Positions 35,925 through 43,278 of a stretch of 64,000 nt of DNA are shown here, piece by piece. Origin of the DNA: a virus; the IMG/VR virus record IMGVR_UViG_3300037521_000114, positions 37,195 through 101,194 of that record, one strand, 5' to 3'. The notes under the pieces were generated by a model. The model saw only the letters and a list, made by a program, of their open reading frames with translations, was not told the DNA's origin and searched no databases. Numbering within the stretch: position 1 is the first letter of the stretch; the number at the start of each line of letters is the position of its first letter. Made by a program: the position numbers and the translations under genes.

Positions 35925-36319
35925 CAGTTAAGAATGATATTATTCAGTCTACTTTTGCTAAATGGGTGGATGAGAATAGCCTCTGCATCTTCTTGCTTTG
36001 CAGCTCTGGAAGCCATAATAGTATTTGTTAGGAGTGTCGTACCAAGCAGCATGAAATCAGCAAGAATCTTTCCAACAAAATCAGACTCTACATCATCTGC
36101 TGCATACGCTGAATCCATACGCATACTCTTCTTATAAACACTTCCAAGCGTCTTTGAGAGAATCTCAAATACAAGCATAATGCGTTCAGTATCTTCTTCT
36201 TCGCCAATAAAATACTCAACCTTATACCCGAAGATTGGAGGAAAGGCTTTCTCAAGAAGTTCCGCAATCTGTGAAACCATCTCATTATTCCTGTTTTCTA
36301 TTACCCTCATCTTACCCAT
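35924..36319 (-). CDS. Hypothetical protein of the pre-terminase cluster (131 aa)
   Basis: 131 residues, mostly alpha-helical, beginning MGKMRVIENRNNEMVSQIAE, with an aromatic stretch in the first half (FPPIFGYKVEYFIGEEEDTE). The second half includes GKILADFMLLGTTLLTNTIM, which is hydrophobic but probably a buried helix rather than a membrane segment. It is coupled to the winged-helix gene by a one-base overlap. Two starts are possible, residues 1 and 4. The function is unknown. Confidence 0.6.
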   Translation of the reverse strand: MGKMRVIENRNNEMVSQIAELLEKAFPPIFGYKVEYFIGEEEDTERIMLVFEILSKTLGSVYKKSMRMDSAYAADDVESDFVGKILADFMLLGTTLLTNTIMASRAAKQEDAEAILIHPFSKSRLNNIILN

Positions 36320-36338
36320 TTAACAAATGTACGACATT

Positions 36339-36731
36339 TTAAGATTCCCTTGGTTTACCAACTTTCGGGATAACAATTTCAGGTGCTTTTTCACCAGCAG
36401 CTTTCTCAGCTTCCTCTCGCTGAGTTGCAATCAGAGCTTCTCGTTCCTTATGAATCTTCATAGCCTCAGCCTGTTCGATTGCCTCAAGTTCTTCAACCTT
36501 GGGAATCATGTCACGCCATTTAACCTTCGCATCATAATAACGAATGTTAAGCTCAAGCTCCTCGACTTGAAGACGCTTGAGTTCAACATTCTCTCGGAGA
36601 CCCTTCTTGTAAGCGGAAAGTCTCACTGACTCTTCCTTCTTGAACCGCTTCATTGCAGCCTCCTGCTGTGCAGGGGTCATTTTCATTTCTACAGTTTTAC
36701 CTGCTTCTTTCACTTCTTCTTCTCCACTCAT
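36339..36731 (-). CDS. Charged coiled-coil protein (130 aa)
   Basis: 130 residues, almost wholly charged helix with heptad-like spacing (ENVELKRLQVEELELNIRYY and the Glu/Ala-rich region after it). A short acidic N-terminus and a more flexible end (KAPEIVIPKVGKPRES) flank the helix. It sits between a zinc-ribbon protein and the 131-residue protein in one closely spaced operon. It may be a structural adaptor or a regulator. I do not recognise the family. Confidence 0.6.
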   Translation of the reverse strand: MSGEEEVKEAGKTVEMKMTPAQQEAAMKRFKKEESVRLSAYKKGLRENVELKRLQVEELELNIRYYDAKVKWRDMIPKVEELEAIEQAEAMKIHKEREALIATQREEAEKAAGEKAPEIVIPKVGKPRES

Positions 36732-36749
36732 AACAATTTTTGTTAGTGT

Positions 36750-37004
36750 TTAATAATTATATTTATTAGCCTTCGTTTCTATTTTTTTATTCTGATAGTT
36801 CTTGGCATTTTCTCCCTTGAAGTACGGAATCGTTATGGGACCTTTCTCCTTAACAACAGGACGTTGATTACCACAACCTTTACAGCTCGCTTCGTCAGCT
36901 TCAAGTTTATTAGTTATCTCATCATACTTGAATCTAACGTGCGCTATTAGCTCCTCGATTCCATAATACTCACAGTCGATGTCATCACATTTAAATGTCG
37001 GCAT
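36750..37004 (-). CDS. Small zinc-ribbon protein (84 aa)
   Basis: I take the start MPTFKCDDIDCEYYG (37004). The longer frame from 37172 reads unlikely residues and overlaps a better gene. Cys pairs CDDIDC and CKGCG form a four-cysteine zinc ribbon separated by a helical segment (IEELIAHVRFKYDEITNKLE). The C-terminus is basic. It overlaps the upstream gene by 14 bases. It may bind nucleic acid or a host protein. Confidence 0.65.
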   Translation of the reverse strand: MPTFKCDDIDCEYYGIEELIAHVRFKYDEITNKLEADEASCKGCGNQRPVVKEKGPITIPYFKGENAKNYQNKKIETKANKYNY

Positions 37005-37353
37005 TGGTTTTTGCGTTTTTAATGTAAATTTTCCATTTATGAATTTCCTTATTCCTCTGAATACGAGGATTCTCTTGACGAGCCTTGAACTCCTTGGATA
37101 CCTTCTGTGAATAGGAACTGATACGAGCATCAATATCCTCCACAGGAAACAGTCGTTCGGTAAACGATTCATATCCGTATTTATTTATAGTCATAAACCT
37201 TACACGTACCTCTTTCCCATCAGAGTACACACCTGCTGTCTTCCAAGTACTCAAGAATTTAGCGTAGAATCTCACAAGCCTATCCAAGTAGATAAGTTTA
37301 CAAACGAGGTCTTGATGTACACCTCCATTGATAAGTTTGAAAACTTTGAGCAT
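36991..37353 (-). CDS. Hypothetical basic protein after the terminator (120 aa)
   Basis: 120 residues, beginning MLKVFKLINGGVHQDLVCKL. The first half is beta/helix mixed with a basic region, and the second half is charged helix (SSYSQKVSKEFKARQENPRI). It is the first gene after the minus-strand terminator at 37.4 kb, so its transcript probably starts in the short interval 37,354-37,482. The function is unknown. Confidence 0.58.
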   Translation of the reverse strand: MLKVFKLINGGVHQDLVCKLIYLDRLVRFYAKFLSTWKTAGVYSDGKEVRVRFMTINKYGYESFTERLFPVEDIDARISSYSQKVSKEFKARQENPRIQRNKEIHKWKIYIKNAKTNADI

Positions 37354-37394
37354 AACAAATAGTGTTTGTCAAAGCTAATGAAAAATATTATATG

Positions 37395-37421
37395 AAAAAA
37401 CCCCCTTCAGGACGAAGGAGG
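37395..37421 (-). terminator. Rho-independent terminator after the fibre-like gene
   Basis: On the minus strand, the stem CCTCCTTC / GAAGGGGG (one G-T pair) has a five-base loop and is followed by six T. It lies 60 bases past the stop of the 343-residue fibre-like protein and just before the packaging cluster. It separates the small rightmost fibre unit from the terminase operon. Confidence 0.85.
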
Positions 37422-37482
37422 CTTTGATCATGACAAAAGATGTATTATGACAAAAGTAGAATGTATTGTAAATGTACGAAAA

Positions 37483-38514
37483 TTATGTGGTTCTCACGGT
37501 TGCTGCATCAATTAACGTACTCCAATATCCAGTATCACCATTATAAAAGAGTGAGAGTGTCCAGTATTTATCTGCCTCAGGATTGGTAACAGTCTCATTA
37601 AGAAGAAGAGTTCCTAATGTACCTGCACGTACCTTTACCTGAACATCAAAGGTAGTTCGTCCTTCACCACTCAGTCTCATATCTATATATAAAAGTCTAC
37701 TTACACCAGCAGTCTCAAAATTGATCAAATTAAAATCATAGTCTGTATCACTATCTTCAACATCAACACTTACATCAATTAAGAAGTAATCACATAATGG
37801 AATATTATAAGCAACAGTTCTTCCAACCGAGACTGAGGAAACATCAGTGTACGTTTCTGTCACACCGGGAGCAACATTTGTACTTAACAATCCTGAAGCA
37901 TTAACAGTTACTTGTCGTTGTCCTGATCCTGCAAGAGAAAGTAATGTAAAACCAGAAGCAGTTAATCTAAGTAAATCTGTAGCTGCATCGAATATTCCTT
38001 CAATATTGGTTATAGCAAAAGCAAGAGGACTTAAATCAAGACCTATTGACCATCTATAAGTCACATTATCATAGAATCGGATTTGTCCATCATTAGCAAC
38101 TCTACTTTGAATTTCAATATATCCTGCACCCGGATATAGTGTTCTGAATACTGCAATACTTGCTAATGAACCATCATTTTTAACATAAAGTACACCTTCT
38201 TCAACAGTGAGATCACCTGCGGTCAGCTTCACACTATTATTGATGTCCATCCCATCAGTATCAGTCAGCCTGAATAGAGTCGTTGCTCCGACAAGGCTCA
38301 CTCGGAAAATACCATTGTGCATGGTCATCTCGCTCGTACCAGTAGATAACTCAAGATCACCAACGAGTGTAGAAAGACCTGTTACATGAAGGTCTTCACC
38401 AGCCTGTAGTCTACCTGATGCAATAATATCATACCGTGTACCACCAGTAAAGGATGTAACTATATTACCACCAACAGATTCAATTCCTCCAAATATCGTT
38501 TTTCTAACTAGCAT
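37483..38514 (-). CDS. Fibre-like virion protein (343 aa)
   Basis: 343 residues, dominated by beta strands with fibre-like repeats near 30-120 (TGLSTLVGDLELSTGTSEMT, LTAGDLTVEEGVLYVKNDGS). It has a strand-rich C-terminal domain from about 215 (ETYTDVSSVSVGRTVAYNIP onward) that could be a receptor-binding or trimerisation head. The first part resembles segments of the giant fibre. It overlaps the 154-residue gene by 11 bases and is followed by a strong terminator. A head or tail fibre is the likely identity. Confidence 0.62.
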   Translation of the reverse strand: MLVRKTIFGGIESVGGNIVTSFTGGTRYDIIASGRLQAGEDLHVTGLSTLVGDLELSTGTSEMTMHNGIFRVSLVGATTLFRLTDTDGMDINNSVKLTAGDLTVEEGVLYVKNDGSLASIAVFRTLYPGAGYIEIQSRVANDGQIRFYDNVTYRWSIGLDLSPLAFAITNIEGIFDAATDLLRLTASGFTLLSLAGSGQRQVTVNASGLLSTNVAPGVTETYTDVSSVSVGRTVAYNIPLCDYFLIDVSVDVEDSDTDYDFNLINFETAGVSRLLYIDMRLSGEGRTTFDVQVKVRAGTLGTLLLNETVTNPEADKYWTLSLFYNGDTGYWSTLIDAATVRTT

Positions 38515-38968
38515 AGCTCATGATTTTTGCGGTGAAAGTGAAGTGTAACGTATTACCACTATTGTTGGTAACTCGCATTATGAGTTCAGCACCAACAACC
38601 AGAAACTCAATATCAATATTTTGTGGTTGAGAAGCTGAAGTATAGGTACATTCTCTGGTCCAGATGAGTTGTGGCTTATTAACGTGCTCAGAAGAGTTAT
38701 TGACCTCTAAGGTTCCTACCTCATCCTGATTCGGACTGATAGCAGAGGATGTAGGAAACTTCCCTTTATAATCAATGAAAACAGCATCAATATCTTTCGA
38801 CTGTCCAAGAGTAATGTCAGTAGAGACTCCAAATGTAATCTCAGGTACTTCTACTCCTCTGGTAAGGTTATTGATCTCATCCACTATCATATTGAGCTGA
38901 AGACCTTTAGCATCAAAGGTATCATCAGGTGTAGCGTATGGGTAATTTACATTTCTAAATTTATCCAT
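38504..38968 (-). CDS. Small beta-rich protein coupled to the fibre-like gene (154 aa)
   Basis: 154 residues, beginning MDKFRNVNYPYATPDDTFDA, with a helix near 25-40 and then a beta-sandwich-like run to the end (QPQNIDIEFLVVGAELIMRV, NSGNTLHFTFTAKIMSYAS). It overlaps the fibre-like gene by 11 bases, so it is probably a partner such as an adaptor or base of that fibre. I do not recognise a named family. Confidence 0.58.
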   Translation of the reverse strand: MDKFRNVNYPYATPDDTFDAKGLQLNMIVDEINNLTRGVEVPEITFGVSTDITLGQSKDIDAVFIDYKGKFPTSSAISPNQDEVGTLEVNNSSEHVNKPQLIWTRECTYTSASQPQNIDIEFLVVGAELIMRVTNNSGNTLHFTFTAKIMSYAS

Positions 38969-39186
38969 GATTCATATAGTTTTGTCGAAGTTACAAAATA
39001 ATCGGTTTCACGTCAACTGGTTATGGTGACATAGAGGGGTATGATGATACAGACTGGTCGATCATCCCATAAGCAAAGGTATTGATTATCTTAAATATTA
39101 GTGCTAACTTCGTCAGCGATACACACGGAATTAAAACCCATACTTTTTTTTCTTTATGTCACTTTCTTTGTTTGGAAGAATAGTTT
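38969..39186. other. Non-coding gap between the fibre unit and the membrane-protein gene
   Basis: 218 bases without a convincing gene. It should hold the promoter for the minus-strand fibre unit, but I see no clear promoter consensus. An A-rich tract (on the minus strand) lies near 39,145. No strong hairpin was found. Confidence 0.4.
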
Positions 39187-39624
39187 CTACTTCAAATAAT
39201 ACTTCTGAGATTCTCCTGTCTCATAATCATGAACAGAGATGAACTGCCTGTTATCAGCAGGATTAGACCTGATCTGAAACACTACAAAGTAATCGAACAC
39301 AAAAGCAAGTTGTACACCTTCCGCAGTCTCCCTGATATCAACATCGTGGTCTATGCCGTTCTCATCCGTTATTTGCCTGAGAATCGTACTGTCTGTGTTA
39401 TCCGTCATGAGTCTGAGTAAATCCCACGTAAATTCTTGGCTATGAATGAGATCATGAATCTGATGACTCATAACTGAGTCATTATCTATGAGTTCTCGCC
39501 TGTGCTCTGGATATTGAACAATAACTTTTGCTTTTTTGAATACCGTCACAAGACTCACTCCAAAAAGAAGTATGAGGATGGTACTTACTGTACCTATAAT
39601 CTTTATGAGGTCTTTGATTTTCAT
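39187..39624 (-). CDS. Single-TM membrane protein (145 aa)
   Basis: 145 residues. Residues 7-30 form an N-terminal membrane anchor (LIKIIGTVSTILILLFGVSL), followed by a soluble domain with helix and then strands (VQLAFVFDYFVVFQIRSNPA). It is the rightmost minus-strand gene, next to the switch to plus-strand transcription. It may act early at the membrane. I do not recognise the family. Confidence 0.6.
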   Translation of the reverse strand: MKIKDLIKIIGTVSTILILLFGVSLVTVFKKAKVIVQYPEHRRELIDNDSVMSHQIHDLIHSQEFTWDLLRLMTDNTDSTILRQITDENGIDHDVDIRETAEGVQLAFVFDYFVVFQIRSNPADNRQFISVHDYETGESQKYYLK

Positions 39625-39802
39625 AAGGGTAAGTTACGCCTTTTTTTAAAATAAATTTTTCTTTCAGCACGACAGCTCCGACTCTTTTCTCTGAGGAGAA
39701 TAATTTTTTTATTTCAACTCGCAAGTGCTGACTATCTTAGCAAATACCCACACTAAGTTTTGGAGTTGGCTCACGCCCCCTCCAAATATAATACTGCGTA
39801 TT
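39625..39802. promoter_or_regulatory. Divergent promoter region with operator-like inverted repeat
   Basis: 178 bases separating minus-strand and plus-strand transcription. A seven-base inverted repeat (TTTGGAG at 39759-39765, CTCCAAA at 39780-39786) directly precedes TATAAT (39787-39792), 11 bases before the first plus-strand ATG. If this is the minus-10 box the leader would be very short. A longer A/T-rich tract near 39,640-39,720 could serve the minus strand. The reading is tentative because Bacteroidota promoters use a different consensus. Confidence 0.4.
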
Positions 39803-40090
39803 ATGAAGATGAAAGTCATCGAAATTGGCAGCACTGAATCCGAAGCCGGAAACATTGCTGTCAAAATACGTGCTGATATTATCACTACGACTGTCGTCGG
39901 TGATAATAAGCAGCAGGTCACTTACTATCTTAGCACACAGGCTAAGACAGTAAGCGTCAAGGTTGACGATTTCGTTGAAATCGACCTTGATCTCTACACC
40001 ATCGTGATTCGTAACTACGAATACACTGATGATGCAGGAGACCTGCAAGTTGCTCCTCTTAAATGGCTCGTTCCGAAGCCAGTTAAGTAG
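39803..40090 (+). CDS. First plus-strand early protein (95 aa)
   Basis: 95 residues from MKMKVIEIGSTESEAG. A longer frame to 39725 adds a poor leader. The protein is strand-rich (GNIAVKIRADIITTTVVGDN, then TVSVKVDDFVEIDLDLYTIV) and ends with a proline-rich tail. Several opposite-strand frames here are shadows. It is the first gene of the plus-strand region, immediately upstream of the first structured RNA interval. The function is unknown. Confidence 0.6.
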   Translation: MKMKVIEIGSTESEAGNIAVKIRADIITTTVVGDNKQQVTYYLSTQAKTVSVKVDDFVEIDLDLYTIVIRNYEYTDDAGDLQVAPLKWLVPKPVK

Positions 40091-40280
40091 TCGCATCCAG
40101 CGCGTGGTCTGCATTGCAAGGCAATGACAGTCCCGGCAGTTGCAACTCACTGTCGTGAGTAATCAAGAGTTGCATTCTCGTGTATTTGCATAGTCTTTCC
40201 CATCCTATTTGACCACAGTGATGGTAACTATGTAAATGCGCTCATTATAATTAACATAGCGTTTATGTTGATTACCCTCT

Positions 40281-40343
40281 CGTTTGAGCGAGTATAAACC
40301 AGTGTGATTAAGCTCAAAGCGTCAATGTATTTATCATACATTG
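40281..40343 (+). repeat. RNA helix module, copy 1
   Basis: TTTGAGC (40283-40289) pairs with GCTCAAA (40312-40318), and flanking CG/CG bases extend the stem past one bulge. It is followed directly by a second hairpin, CAATGTA (40323-40329) with TACATTG (40337-40343). Copy 2 at 40630 keeps the first helix and replaces the second by different but fully paired bases. Confidence 0.65.
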
Positions 40344-40627
40344 GGTTCACAAATAGTACATTCAGCCTAATCAATGCTCATAGTAGCCTCTTGTAAGGTT
40401 GGATGTGCTTATTACACGCCAATGTGTTGAAGGACGTTACACATTGGGCATTTACCTAACTCTTAGTGGATTGTACATTAAGCTAAGAGGACAGCCAGAG
40501 GGTTGGAAGTGCACATTCAATGTCCCAGAACCTGAGCAACGCTGATAAAAGGCTCATTTACTCCTGTACCTTACAATTACTACCAGACGCAGGTTGCAAG
40601 TTATCTGGCAGGAGTATTTTTATTACT

Positions 40628-40687
40628 CGTTTGAGCGAGAATACAGTCCTTAGGCTCAAAGCGTTATCAATTCACATAGAATTGATA
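40628..40687 (+). repeat. RNA helix module, copy 2
   Basis: TTTGAGC (40630-40636) pairs with GCTCAAA (40654-40660), preceded by the same ATTAC-x-CTCG context as copy 1. A nine-base hairpin TATCAATTC/GAATTGATA (40665-40673 and 40679-40687) follows. It ends 25 bases before the lipoprotein start, so it could also act on that gene's translation. Confidence 0.65.
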
Positions 40688-40712
40688 GGTGGAACCAATA
40701 CAATCTGTTATT

Positions 40713-40961
40713 ATGAGTAGATTTATATTCTTCGTCCTTGTGGCGATAGCAATGGTAGCTTGCGAGCCACCAAAGAGTCAGCAAAGAACCAGAGCTGTTG
40801 TTCTTGACTCAGTTGACAAACAGCTTAGTACTGGTCATCATCAGTACAAACTCTCATACATTAGCTACGGTGTAGTTGATTATGAGTTTAGTTATTTCCA
40901 ATATGAGATTGGTGATACAATCTTAGTTCTTGATAAGTTTAGAGGAAGGGATATCCGATGA
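40713..40961 (+). CDS. Small lipoprotein (82 aa)
   Basis: 82 residues from MSRFIFFVLVAIAMVACEPP. A short basic start, a hydrophobic core and VAC-E form a lipoprotein signal with the lipidated Cys near residue 17. The earlier Met at 40689 would add residues before the signal and is less likely. The mature part is a small beta-rich domain. Early phage lipoproteins often block superinfection or modify the envelope, and outer-membrane spanins are also lipoproteins. Its early position away from the lysis genes favours the first. The role is inference. Confidence 0.7.
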   Translation: MSRFIFFVLVAIAMVACEPPKSQQRTRAVVLDSVDKQLSTGHHQYKLSYISYGVVDYEFSYFQYEIGDTILVLDKFRGRDIR

Positions 40962-41116
40962 TAGATAAGATGTTTATCAGGGAGAAGGAATCATTCTTTA
41001 TTCCCTTTCCTCATATCGGAGCTGTACTTGGAATCAAATACAATGTATCTGATTTCCAAATACGTAACTATGGAACTCGTGAAATCATTGATTACGAGAG
41101 AATCTTCTATAACTGA
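40958..41116 (+). CDS. 52-residue early protein
   Basis: A short frame beginning MIDKMFIREKESFFIPFPHI and ending YERIFYN, coupled to the lipoprotein by a four-base ATGA overlap and to the next gene by a one-base overlap. It is rich in aromatic residues and probably a compact domain. The tight coupling on both sides is the evidence that it is real. The function is unknown. Confidence 0.6.
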   Translation: MIDKMFIREKESFFIPFPHIGAVLGIKYNVSDFQIRNYGTREIIDYERIFYN

Positions 41117-41250
41117 TGATTGTAACTGTCAATTACTGTCCTAAATGCGGTAATAACACCGCTAAGGATGGTATTTGTGGTTCAAGGAACTGCAAATACA
41201 ATGCTAAACATATTCAAGCATTAAATCTTGTTAAAGAAAGGCAATTATGA
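41116..41250 (+). CDS. 44-residue zinc-ribbon peptide
   Basis: A frame beginning MIVTVNYCPKCGNNTAKDGI with CPKCG and a second pair in CGSRNC, giving four cysteines spaced as a small zinc ribbon. The start overlaps the previous stop and the end overlaps the next start by four bases. It could bind nucleic acid or a host factor early in infection. Confidence 0.65.
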   Translation: MIVTVNYCPKCGNNTAKDGICGSRNCKYNAKHIQALNLVKERQL

Positions 41251-41468
41251 TCTACGGAGAATACAATGAACAGCGTCAATCACCATTCACATATAAGAAC
41301 TATGTGGATCGTGGTTGGGCGAACGGTGGTGTTGAGTACTGCAAGTGCAGTCGGGAACACGATGCCAAGGAAGAGCATGATAATAGCTCTTATCGTGGTA
41401 GAGGAACAGATATTATCACGATTTGCCATACTTGCAAGTCATTCATCCATACTGATATGGGTGACTAA
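41247..41468 (+). CDS. Small Cys/His protein (73 aa)
   Basis: 73 residues, beginning MIYGEYNEQRQSPFTYKNYV. A Cys-x-Cys (CKCSREHD) and a Cys-x2-Cys (CHTCKS) flank a His/Asp-rich loop, consistent with one zinc site. ATGA coupling to the previous gene decides the frame over an alternative frame at 41266. It is the last gene before structured region B. The function is unknown. Confidence 0.62.
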   Translation: MIYGEYNEQRQSPFTYKNYVDRGWANGGVEYCKCSREHDAKEEHDNSSYRGRGTDIITICHTCKSFIHTDMGD

Positions 41469-41474
41469 GAAATA

Positions 41475-42115
41475 GAGGTTTACTTGTCGCACATTCCTCT
41501 CTAAATATGTGGTGTAGACTATCCAGTAAGCTACTGGCGTATCAGAGAAGATACAGTACTAAAAACTCCATGCTGAGCAAACATGTAAAACTGCTCTGAT
41601 ACATTGGGTCGTGTTTAGCAAGTGGAATCATTCACAGTGCACACGATATGATTGTGTAACCGATGAAACAGACCTGCAAAGTTTGTTGATTGATAGGCGT
41701 GGGCAATACGAGGACTTAGAGCCTTGGGCGTTAGTTGATACGCCAATAATGGACAGCGTAAGAGTGGGAATATTACACGAACCACTACACAATCTCCTTT
41801 AACAGATAGTAATGACCATAACTATTTGTTGGCATAAGCCATAAACTAAATCAATGGTCGTATGTAATACCAACTTCAGGTGTTCCCTTTATTGCTTTAG
41901 GGATGTAAATCCAAACCGAGGGTTAGCAGCCCAAAAAACCTGAGACAACAGGTGAAAAAACAAAGAAGACACAGTTGCAGGAACATCAGTCTGATGGATA
42001 ACAGCCTGTTAATGATCGTCGTGTCCGATCACTTTGAACACAATGGGCAGGGAGTAGGGTGGATAGGTTTGCAAATAGCCTATGGATTACCTTCTCTGCC
42101 GTTGTGTTCATTTAA
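41475..42115 (+). ncRNA. Long structured non-coding region B (candidate large RNA)
   Basis: About 640 bases with no credible gene and many perfect stems. CCAGTA/TACTGG (41523/41532) has a three-base loop. GTATCAGAG (41539-41547) pairs with CTCTGATAC (41594-41602). GGCGT/ACGCC (41727/41740), TCGTGT/ACACGA near 41,610-41,645 and ATGACCAT/ATGGTCGT near 41,812-41,860 also pair. A final 74-base hairpin begins with GAACACAA (42036-42043) paired to TTGTGTTC (42102-42109) and includes GGCAGGGAG/CTTCTCTGCC. A short frame at 41611-41802 is not convincing. The motif ACATTGGG occurs here once and in region A twice. The RNA class is unknown to me. Confidence 0.6.
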
Positions 42116-42132
42116 CCTATAAATTGATAATT

Positions 42133-42285
42133 ATGGTTATAAGATTTATCTTAGTATTTGTCGTCATATTTGGTATTCTAAATTGGGCGATGGGGGAACT
42201 TGATCTCGCCTTAGTAGGAGGTCTATTAGTAGCAGGAGGTGTAACATACCTCATAGAATTTAGCGATAACAGTGCTAAAGAATAA
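42133..42285 (+). CDS. Small two-TM membrane peptide (50 aa)
   Basis: 50 residues from MVIRFILVFVVIFGILNWAM with a second hydrophobic stretch (LALVGGLLVAGGVTYLI). A longer frame to 42082 lies inside the last hairpin of region B and is unlikely. Small membrane peptides of this kind in early regions may alter the host envelope or block other phages. I do not recognise it. Confidence 0.6.
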   Translation: MVIRFILVFVVIFGILNWAMGELDLALVGGLLVAGGVTYLIEFSDNSAKE

Positions 42286-42290
42286 ATATC

Positions 42291-42491
42291 ATGGGAGCAT
42301 ACTTACCAGTAAGAGAAGGTTGCCCTAGATGTCATGGTGAAGGATATATTCCTGAGTATAAGCACATTGATGATGGTATTTGTTTCAGATGCAGAAATGT
42401 AAGTGCATCTGATATAAAATCTCATGCTCATTTTAATGAGCTTGCTGATGCTCATAAGAAAAGACATGACAAATTATTTGATAGTGATTAG
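42291..42491 (+). CDS. DnaJ-type zinc-finger small protein (66 aa)
   Basis: 66 residues. CPRCHGEGYIPEY matches the Cys-x2-Cys-x-Gly-x-Gly repeat of DnaJ-like zinc fingers, and a second pair CFRCRN completes one site. A charged helix follows. It starts 5 bases after the membrane peptide. The function is unknown, perhaps interaction with a host protein or RNA. Confidence 0.65.
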   Translation: MGAYLPVREGCPRCHGEGYIPEYKHIDDGICFRCRNVSASDIKSHAHFNELADAHKKRHDKLFDSD

Positions 42492-42494
42492 GGC

Positions 42495-42532
42495 GTGAAA
42501 ATCGTGCGTTCTCCCTTCGGGGAGAGGTTCAC
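42495..42532 (+). other. Two-part hairpin with TTCG loop
   Basis: An outer stem GTGAA/TTCAC (42495-42499 and 42528-42532) encloses CTCCC-TTCG-GGGAG (42511-42524), a very stable tetraloop hairpin. It lies in the 59-base gap between two early genes and has no T-run, so it is more likely an RNA processing or translation control site than a terminator. Confidence 0.55.
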
Positions 42533-42550
42533 TTAATAAACTGTAGCAAA

Positions 42551-42838
42551 ATGAAGAAACGTAAACTTGGTGACAAGATAAATCGAGGATTTGTCGCTGT
42601 CGTACTCATACTTGGTAGTATTATGATCATACGCTTCGTAGTAGGAGTTGTGAAATATGATGTTGAACGCATTGAATGGAGACCAGAGTATGAAGGTGGT
42701 CATGACAGTGACAACTTCACTCTTTATCCTGAGACTCAGGATGATCTCGGTGAGACCGCTAACGGACTCGATGTGCCTCGCTCAATCGTTGATACGACTG
42801 TAGATGAGGCGTATGTAAATGGATTCTTTAAAGAATAA
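42551..42838 (+). CDS. Single-TM early protein (95 aa)
   Basis: 95 residues, beginning MKKRKLGDKINRGFVAVVLI, with one N-terminal hydrophobic segment (about 14-32) and an acidic outside domain. The charged start indicates cytoplasm-in orientation. It belongs to the run of small early membrane proteins. The function is unknown. Confidence 0.58.
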   Translation: MKKRKLGDKINRGFVAVVLILGSIMIIRFVVGVVKYDVERIEWRPEYEGGHDSDNFTLYPETQDDLGETANGLDVPRSIVDTTVDEAYVNGFFKE

Positions 42839-42841
42839 GCC

Positions 42842-43264
42842 ATGACACTCGGAGATGCGTTGATTACCGAGCTAAAGATCAAGATGAGTCTTGATTATAA
42901 GATATTGCTTGATCTTGAAGTAAAATCTCGTCAGACAGGACATCGTGATTATTACAAGTACAAGAAATATCGTGGTATTATTGAAAGAAGTTATCCTGCG
43001 TTCAGGTATATCGAAGAAACATATCAACGATGTGGATCAGCATGTAAAGATAGTGAACCAACAAATACTGGTGATCATAGATATCATCCGGGTTCAAACT
43101 TACATAAGAGAATGATTTTAAGAGGTTTGTATCCAATGTCTGATGATAAAATATCTATGCACTATGCGGTTACAAATACAACACTTACAAAACCACATAT
43201 TGACATAGTTTTACGTGATATATCATTAGTTGATTATGCTGGTGACGAATTTGATAACTTTTAA
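42842..43264 (+). CDS. Hypothetical early protein (140 aa)
   Basis: 140 residues. It has a helical N-terminus with basic Tyr-rich stretch (GHRDYYKYKKYRGIIERSYP), then a loop with single Cys residues and a C-terminal strand-helix part (KPHIDIVLRDISLVDYAGDE). It starts 3 bases after the previous stop. No family is recognised. Confidence 0.55.
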   Translation: MTLGDALITELKIKMSLDYKILLDLEVKSRQTGHRDYYKYKKYRGIIERSYPAFRYIEETYQRCGSACKDSEPTNTGDHRYHPGSNLHKRMILRGLYPMSDDKISMHYAVTNTTLTKPHIDIVLRDISLVDYAGDEFDNF

Positions 43265-43278
43265 AGATAATAATGACT

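Larger units (their letters stand above)
40091..40712 (+). ncRNA. Long structured non-coding region A (candidate large RNA)
   Basis: 622 bases with no credible gene but dense perfect inverted repeats. TGCAACTC (40141) pairs with 40167-40174. CCAATGTGT (40419) pairs with 40439-40447. ACTCCTG (40560-40566) pairs with 40609-40615, enclosing CCAGA/TCTGG (40583/40604). CATTGC (40112) pairs with 40121-40126. TCTTAG pairs with CTAAGA near 40,460-40,490. A two-helix module occurs twice, at 40283-40343 and 40630-40687. The strand is inferred from the flanking genes. I do not recognise an RNA family. Size and density recall large ornate phage RNAs such as GOLLD or ROOL, but no sequence identity is claimed. 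Confidence 0.6.

Noticed and set aside
39737-40150. 137-codon minus-strand frame opposite the first plus-strand gene
   Set aside because: It overlaps both a better plus-strand gene and the divergent promoter, and has no supporting neighbour.
41611-41802. 63-codon frame inside structured region B
   Set aside because: It crosses several strong stems, has no coupling to neighbours, and reads unlike a folded protein.
40091-42115. tRNA cluster
   Set aside because: No other canonical T-arm was found in regions A and B; the single tRNA-like fold is at 46 kb.
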